Assembly: GCA_015680905.1 (NCBI GenBank)
Contig: CM027378.1
Location: 79,141,501 to 79,205,500 of the forward strand
Source: Coptis chinensis
Lineage: Eukaryota; Streptophyta; Magnoliopsida; Ranunculales; Ranunculaceae
Direction: 5' to 3'
DNA length: 64,000 bases
Shown: positions 58,972-64,000 of the stretch, piece by piece
Numbering within the stretch: position 1 is the first letter of the stretch
Layout: every line of letters begins with the position of its first letter
Translations under genes and position numbers: made by a program
Notes under the pieces: model-generated
Database searches by the model: none
Told to the model about the DNA's origin: nothing
The model's input: the letters and a program-made list of their open reading frames with translations, nothing else

Positions 58972-59532
58972 TTTCATACACGTAGCGAGACAATCGGTTG
59001 GGCAACCGCTAGAGGAAGACAAGTTAATGTTGTTGTGGTCATTGAAAAGTCAGAGTGTGCCAAGGGCAATCGAGTAGCAAGATTGAATTTGGCTTGCGAG
59101 TGCTTGGGTGTGTATCGGTCACACAAGAAGGAAGGCGAAGAAAGGGCTAATAAGAGAAGGTCAGGAACCAAGAAATCGGGATGTCCATTTAAGTTAAAAA
59201 GGTGTTTTCCAACGCGGCACTGTCGATAGTTGGAAAATATAAGTTAGAAATGGTATTCACAACCATGTATTGGCGAAGACCTTTGAAGTGCATTTGCTAC
59301 TCGTCTGACCATTCCAGAGTTCGAGTACTTGTCAGAGATGAGTAAGTGTGGAATAAAGCCTAAACAAATTTTGGATTCCATCAAGAATAGGTATCATAAT
59401 AACATATCTAGTATATCCCAAGTCTACAATGCAAGGCAGAAGGTGAGGAAATTGGATATGAACGGTCTCACACAATTGCAGAGATTGCGTGAGTTGTTAG
59501 CAAAAGAATATTATTTTGAAGAGTTGAGATAG
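58972..59532 (+). pseudogene. MULE N-terminal FAR1-like DNA-binding domain
   Basis: After an acceptor GTGTTTAG at about 58971 the frame reads VFHTRSETIGWATARGRQVN, then CECLGVYRSHKKE and KKSGCPFKLK, matching the FAR1/WRKY-GCM1 zinc-binding domain with its paired Cys. The His part (NGIHNHVLA) is in another frame after about 59215. The following helical segment (59329-59532, MSKCGIKPKQILDSIKNRYH, LTQLQRLRELLAKE) ends at a stop. Two or more frame breaks lie in this part. Confidence 0.75.
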
Positions 59533-60809
59533 GATGAGAATACCGAGGAGATAACGGGGTTGTTATGGGCCCATCCAGAAGGTGTTAAGTTGGCTCGGAC
59601 TTTTCCAACAGTTTTCATGTTAGACGCTACCTACAAAACTAACGGTATCGGTGGCCTTTTCATACGGTTGTTGGGGTAAGTTCAACGTGGAAGTCTTTCA
59701 CCGTGTGTCGTGCTTTGCTTCACCAAAACAACAGCCGACTATGAGTGGGCCCCCGCATCATTTCGGGCTTGTTTGGTGACATAAGTCCATCCGCGATCGA
59801 TGGTGTGTCGGACGGGGACTTGGCCTTGATGAGTGCGGTGACAAAGTTTTCCCTAACGCACAAGCATCTATGTAGATGGCATATCGCTACGTGCGTCCTT
59901 TCAAAATGTTACGATATTTTTCCAACTACAGAACTTGTAGAGAAGGCCCAGTTCTCGTGGAACGCTGTAGTCAAATCGAAGATAGGGGCTATTTTCCAGC
60001 ATAGATGGGATGCTTTGGAAAAATATTACAGGGTTGAGTACTCCAGTTTTGTTAGTTATTTGCGAAAGACTTGGTTTCCTCACAGGGATCGATTCATATG
60101 TTGTTGGACTGACCAACACATTCACTTTGGGAGTACAACGACCAATAGAGTTGAAGGGTCTCATGCTCAGGTGAAGCGTGTACTAGGAAATGCAAACTGT
60201 TATGATTTTTTGAGTATGTTTAGCTTAATCCACCCGATTCTAGAGATCCAGATGTCTGAGATTAGAGCTACCTTTGAGAAAAGTATGATTGTAACTCAGC
60301 ACCACCACCAAATTCCTTTGTTTCGTGAACTTATAGGCCTTGTCTCACGCAAGTGTTTGGACTTGCTATTTGAAGAAATAGATACCTGTGTAAAACGTGT
60401 TAAAGATGGAAAGATCAGGTGTTGGTGTTATTTGCGCACGAGCCATGGACTGCCATGTGTTCATGAATTAATTGAGTTTGAAGAGCAAGAGCGGTCCATC
60501 CCTTTGACTGCTATCGACCCCTTTTGGAAAACATTGTCTGCATCTCCCAATGTGTCAGTGGGTGTTGGTCCCGATGTTACACCTTCGATGGACTTGTTCA
60601 TGAATAGGTTTGCAATGGTTTCTGAAGAAGAGCAAAGGGTTATGATTAGGAAGCTTATGGAGATTGTCGTACCAAAAAGTACATGGCTAGTACCGCCTCG
60701 TGAGGAAGCAAAAACCAAAGGTCAGCCGAAAGGTAGCTGCAGCAGAAAGCTTCCAGCTGAAGATGAGAACTTTTCAAAGCGAGATCCATCTCATTTTGAA
60801 CATTCTTAA
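59533..60809 (+). pseudogene. MULE transposase with SWIM finger
   Basis: The first catalytic Asp lies in TVFMLDATYKTN at about 59620, in a separate frame from the rest. The main frame (59745-60809) holds VSDGDLALMSAV with the second Asp, HKHLCRWHI, and TTNRVEGSHAQVKR with the Glu, then a SWIM finger RCWCYLRTSHGLPCVHEL at about residues 226-243. The frame ends DPSHFEHS and a TAA at 60807-60809, after which the same frame stays open into the OTU part. The catalytic residues are present, but at least two breaks lie upstream. Confidence 0.85.
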
Positions 60810-61718
60810 CGTGATCATGAGGAGTGGGTCTCATCACAACCAAATACTACGCCCACCCAAAATACCTACACCACACCAAGAAATAAGCCTCCTCCAAAAA
60901 TACAAACCCAAAACACCCACACCACACCAACAAATAAGCCTTCTCCAAAAACACCAAAAACAACCATACCAAGAAATAAGCCTTCTCCAAAAACACCAAA
61001 AACAACCACACCACGAAATAAGCCTTCTCCAAAAACAGCCACACCACAAAATGTGAGAGATGAGTTAGACTTTGGAAAGACGAGGGGTCCTAAGGATTAC
61101 GAGTTGTATATTCCTGAAGAAATGCATAAATATATTGTTAGAGTCCATGACCCTGTTGGCGATGGCAACTACGGTTATAGAGCTTTCTGCATTGCATTAG
61201 GAAGAAGTCAAGAAGATTGGCCACAAATGAGAAAGGATTTGTACCAAGAGCTTATTGACAACCTCCCCTTTTATTGTACTTTGTACAGTCAAAGTGAGGT
61301 TGTTTATGCGATGAAGGAAATCCTACATGAAGAAGGTTACGCACCATTAAATAAGTGGATGAGCATGCCTTTTGCTGGATACCTATTTGCTTCAAGATTT
61401 AATGTTGTCCTCCTTCATTTAGGAGCTCGTCAGTGCTTCCTTATCATGCCGCTGAGAACCCAAGCAAATCCTGAAAGAGTGACCTAAGTGTTGGGTAGCA
61501 CACATGTTGGTGGAAATTATTTTGTCAATGTTGAACTTGTTGAAGATTGTCCGGTTCCTCTAGTAATGCGCCAATGGCTTAGAGCTCGATATGATATTGC
61601 TGAAAGTTTGAATTTGACCTTGACAGTAAGGCCATTGCAATTTATGGCATTGAACATTACTAATTTAATATGGGAAAACGAGCCCGTTGAAGACCCAACA
61701 GTACATGTTATCGACTAA
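60810..61718 (+). pseudogene. OTU-like cysteine peptidase domain joined to the MULE transposase
   Basis: In the same frame as the transposase, after one TAA, comes a linker of about 80 residues with four or five NKPSPKTPKT-type repeats (60847-61050), then an OTU domain: RVHDPVGDGNYGYRAFCIAL, RSQEDWPQMRKDLYQEL, NKWMSMPFAGYLFASRFNV. A second in-frame TAA at 61485 is followed by THVGGNYFVNVELVEDCP and the C-terminal helix to 61718. OTU enzymes use a Cys in the DG(N/H)CGFRA block and a His in the NHFV block; here both positions are Tyr (DGNYGYRA and GNYFVNV). Even without the stops it should not be an active deubiquitinase. Confidence 0.82.
60847..61050 (+). repeat. Coding minisatellite (CCAAGAAATAAGCCTTCTCC units)
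   Basis: Four to five units of about 36-48 bp with AATAAGCC(T/C)(T/C)CTCCAAAAA followed by CACC or CAACC text. It forms the Lys/Pro-rich linker between transposase and OTU domain. Confidence 0.85.
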
Positions 61719-61739
61719 GTTGTTTGTATGTTGTAGATA

Positions 61740-62200
61740 TGATATTTTGATGTAATTTGATATTTTGATGTAATTTGGAACAAGTGTAATTTTATTTTAT
61801 TTTTATGTTATTTGTTATGTTAGGGCTTTTATTTGATTTGATTTGAAAATTAAGTGATCGACTAAGTTGATTCGGACGGCAATCAAGTGATTTGGAAATC
61901 GAGTGATCGGCTAAGTGATATTTTGATGTAATTTGGAACAAGTGTAATTTTATTTTATTTTTATGTTATTTGAAAATAATGTTAGGGTTTTTATTTGATT
62001 TGATTTGAAAATCGAGTGATCGACTAAGTTGATTCGGATGGCAATCGAGTGATTTGGAAATCGCTCGATCGACTAAGTTGATTCGGACGGCAATCGAGTG
62101 ATTTGGAAATCGAGTGATTGACTAAGTTGATTCGGATGGCAATCGAGTGATCGATTAGTTGATTCGGACGGCAATCGAGTGATTTGAAATAATGTTTGTA
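61740..62200. repeat. Tandem repeats after the MULE (GATTCGGACGGCAATC units)
   Basis: The word GATCGACTAAGTTGATTCGGACGGCAATCGAGTGATTTGGAAATC recurs at least five times between 61855 and 62190 with small changes. A larger unit, GATATTTTGATGTAATTTGGAACAAGTGTAATTTTATTT, occurs at about 61739 and 61917, so the MULE 3' end itself was duplicated. Confidence 0.8.
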
Positions 62201-62214
62201 TGTTGTCAATAATG

Positions 62215-62520
62215 ACCGAAACTACATGGTCAAGTAGTGTGGCTTTTATACCAAACGACCCAGCCACATCGTTTGGGCTTAAAGGCAAACGACATGGTCA
62301 AGTTGTTTGACCTTTATACCAAACGATGTGGCTGGGTCGTTTGGTATAAAAGCCAAATGATCTGCCGAAGTCGTTTGGCCTTTATACCAAATGACATGGC
62401 TGGGTCGTTTGGGCTTAAAGTAAAACGATCTGCCGAAGTCGTTTGGTATAAAGGCCAAACGATCTGATGAGGTCGTTTGGCCTTTATACCAAACGATGCG
62501 GCTGGGTCGTTTGGACAAAT
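62215..62520. repeat. Palindromic array of CCAAACGA(C/T) units, right
   Basis: Alternating GTCGTTTGG and CCAAACGAC words about every 20-25 bp, joined by CTTTATA or TTAAAGGC spacers and ATG(T/C)GGCTGGGTCGTTTGG. This word also appears in the array before the MULE (58510-58692). Confidence 0.85.
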
Positions 62521-62760
62521 TTTTTTTGAAAGTTCATTTCGTTTGTATAACACTTTCATATTCATCAAATTCCACTTAATTCCATTCAAACATCAAACAT
62601 CCAATCATCAAATTCATCCATTCATATTCATCAAATTCCATTCAAACATCAAACATCCATTCAAACATCATTCATCCATTCAAACATCAAATATTCATTC
62701 AAACATTATATCCATCCATTCGAAGTTAACAAAGTTACAGACCCTAAACTGAAACAAATT
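62521..62760. repeat. Short AT-rich repeat of CATCCATTCAAACATCAAA units
   Basis: Ten or so imperfect copies of ATCCATTCAAACATCAAA and ATTCATCAAATTCCATTC, followed by degenerate copies of ACATCCATCAAACT(G/A)AAACAAA up to about 62860. No coding. Confidence 0.75.
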
Positions 62761-62857
62761 ACATCCATCAAACTAAAACTGAAACAAAGTTAACAAAGTT
62801 TCAAATAATCCATCCATCAAACAAATTACAAAGTTACAAACCCTAAACTGAAACAAA

Positions 62858-64000
62858 TCATGAACTATAACGCCCACCAATGTACTTGCACCTAGTCAAG
62901 TTGTACGCCCGTTCGAAGGAGGACCTTGCTTCCTCTGGCATATCATTCCCAGCCAATTGCAGACCTTTCTATAGAAAACGACTGGTTTCATCGATGACGT
63001 CGTTCTGTCGAAAAAAGGAAAATCAAGATAAGTTACCAATCGAATGCAAAAAATCACAGTTATAGAATCTCAATTAAAAATGACAATACTTACGATCGGT
63101 GAACAGTTAGGCAGTGTCTCCAGGGAGGGATGAATAGGAAGACGCTCAGGATTTACCAAAACTACATGAGAATTCCTCGCATACCAAGTCATGTAGTTTT
63201 GATGACACTCCCATGGATAAGACGAGATAGGTCATCGGTTGCAGGGTTGGATCACGTGATTCTGCCATGACTCGATAAAAGTGGCCCAATATTGGTCCAG
63301 TTCACCTCATACCCGCGTCCTGCCACAGTTATTGTTCTCCAATTTGGTATTAGAGGATCTACAGGTACATGCTGCACGTGAATTAACTGACGCAGCACCC
63401 TTGCGACAGCGTAAAGCTCGACAATGTTGAAAAAACATAGCAATCCCTCAAAAAATGCAATGTCATCGATCGGGTTTGTATCTCTGACACTTTTTTAGGG
63501 ATGCCAATCAACTTGAAACAAAATCAAATGTGTCATTAACAACTCCAATGATCAATTACTAAAAAATATATATAAACAAACTTAAATACTTACATTGAAA
63601 TAATTCAAATCATCAATTATCGCTTGATAATACTGCAATGCATGCATTGTATCGTAATAGTGTGGAGTGACTGGGGTGTGTATATGAGCACGGGGCTGAG
63701 ACGAGGTATAGTGAAGTTTGGAACTGCTCTGAGTACCGGAAAATACTCATAGATCCACGCCTAGATATACACAAATAGTTAACATATTGATAGAGTAATA
63801 AAATTAATATTAAAAAAAAATAAACTCTAAAATACTCAAGTTTTACCTGTAGAAGAGTCATATAGCCTGTAATCCCTTTCACCTTAGCACATGTGGCAGC
63901 CCCAAGACCTCTATACAAAAACGCCAAAATTACTGCATCCCATGCATACTCTTCTATCTCACTAAATTTCAACAACGACTTCAGATAACATATAGGCACT
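62858..64000 (-). pseudogene. Plant mobile domain (PMD, MAIN-like) gene, truncated by window edge
   Basis: PMD proteins (MAIN, MAIL1 and many transposon-borne relatives) share a fold of unknown chemistry; the host members help keep transposons silent. Minus-strand exons read: 64000-63847 (KFSEIEEYAWDAVILAFLYR then GLGAATC...GYMTLLQ), 63757-63596 (AWIYEYFPVLRAVPNFTI), about 63500-63100 (IAFFEGLLCFFNIVELYAVA then VLRQLIHVQHVPVDPLIPNW, and YMTWYARNSHVVLVNPERLP) and 63004-62858 (GNDMPEEARSSFERAYNLTR). The third exon needs at least one frame change between the last two blocks and the last exon has an early stop, so this copy is probably broken. It converges with the MULE and may belong to it. Confidence 0.75.

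Larger units (their letters stand above)
58236..61718 (+). mobile_element. Mutator-like element (MULE) coding region
   Basis: The coding core of a MULE with probable N-terminal exons at 58236-58397 (acidic, VQQQIREGENKRYIESEEVE), about 58745-58870 and 58972 onward (FAR1-like domain), followed by transposase, SWIM finger, a Lys/Pro repeat linker and an OTU domain. Tandem arrays sharing an ACATGGCTGGGTCGTTTGG word lie on both sides (58510-58690 and 62215-62520) and may be its subterminal repeats. I found no classical long inverted ends or 9-bp duplication, so the outer limits are open. Confidence 0.75.

Noticed and set aside
62024-62589. Several minus- and plus-strand frames with repeated peptides (RLPSEST, SFGIK)
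   Set aside because: Translations of tandem DNA repeats; frames change with each unit and there is no family match.

Overview
This is nuclear DNA of a flowering plant, most likely a eudicot. The evidence is GT-AG introns, leader introns, plant-only families (DUF674, FAR1/FRS, plant mobile domain, NDL/SF21, HSP70-8) and nested plant transposons. I cannot name the species. The window is AT-rich and about half of it is recognisable mobile DNA.

Layout. 1-8.7 kb: a DUF674 gene (copy A) broken by an LTR-like end at the window edge and by a nearly full-length L1-type LINE. 9.0-9.4 kb: a 369-bp hAT-type MITE with a perfect 8-bp target duplication. 9.4-13.2 kb: no gene I can support. 13.2-18.1 kb: a 4.9-kb PIF/Harbinger transposon (TAA duplication, decayed transposase, Myb/SANT-like ORF) carrying a cytochrome P450 gene fragment. 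18.4-24.0 kb: an old, broken Copia element carrying a SINE. 25.3-31.4 kb: DUF674 copy B, with a partially duplicated exon and a small LTR element in an intron. 32.4-37.7 kb: a younger gag-only LTR element with AAAGA duplications. 39.1-41.3 kb: a broken FAR1-related gene. 41.8-45.4 kb: DUF674 copy C, with a Harbinger-type MITE inside a coding exon. 47.9-49.6 kb: an intact HSP70-8-like gene behind heat-shock elements. 50.6-55.6 kb (minus strand): an 11-exon NDL (N-MYC downregulated-like) gene whose exon 2 is one base out of frame. 56.6-62.8 kb: palindromic and telomere-like tandem repeats around a MULE whose transposase leads in frame into a degenerate OTU domain. 62.9-64.0 kb (minus strand): a plant-mobile-domain gene running off the window.

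How the parts relate. The three DUF674 copies lie in the same orientation and share exon pattern, intron text and 3' flanks, so they arose by tandem segmental duplication. The copies act as empty-site references for one another: they date and validate the MITE and LTR-element insertions. Of the genes seen, only HSP70-8 looks fully intact. DUF674 copy B looks usable by splicing. Copy C and NDL each need one event explained.
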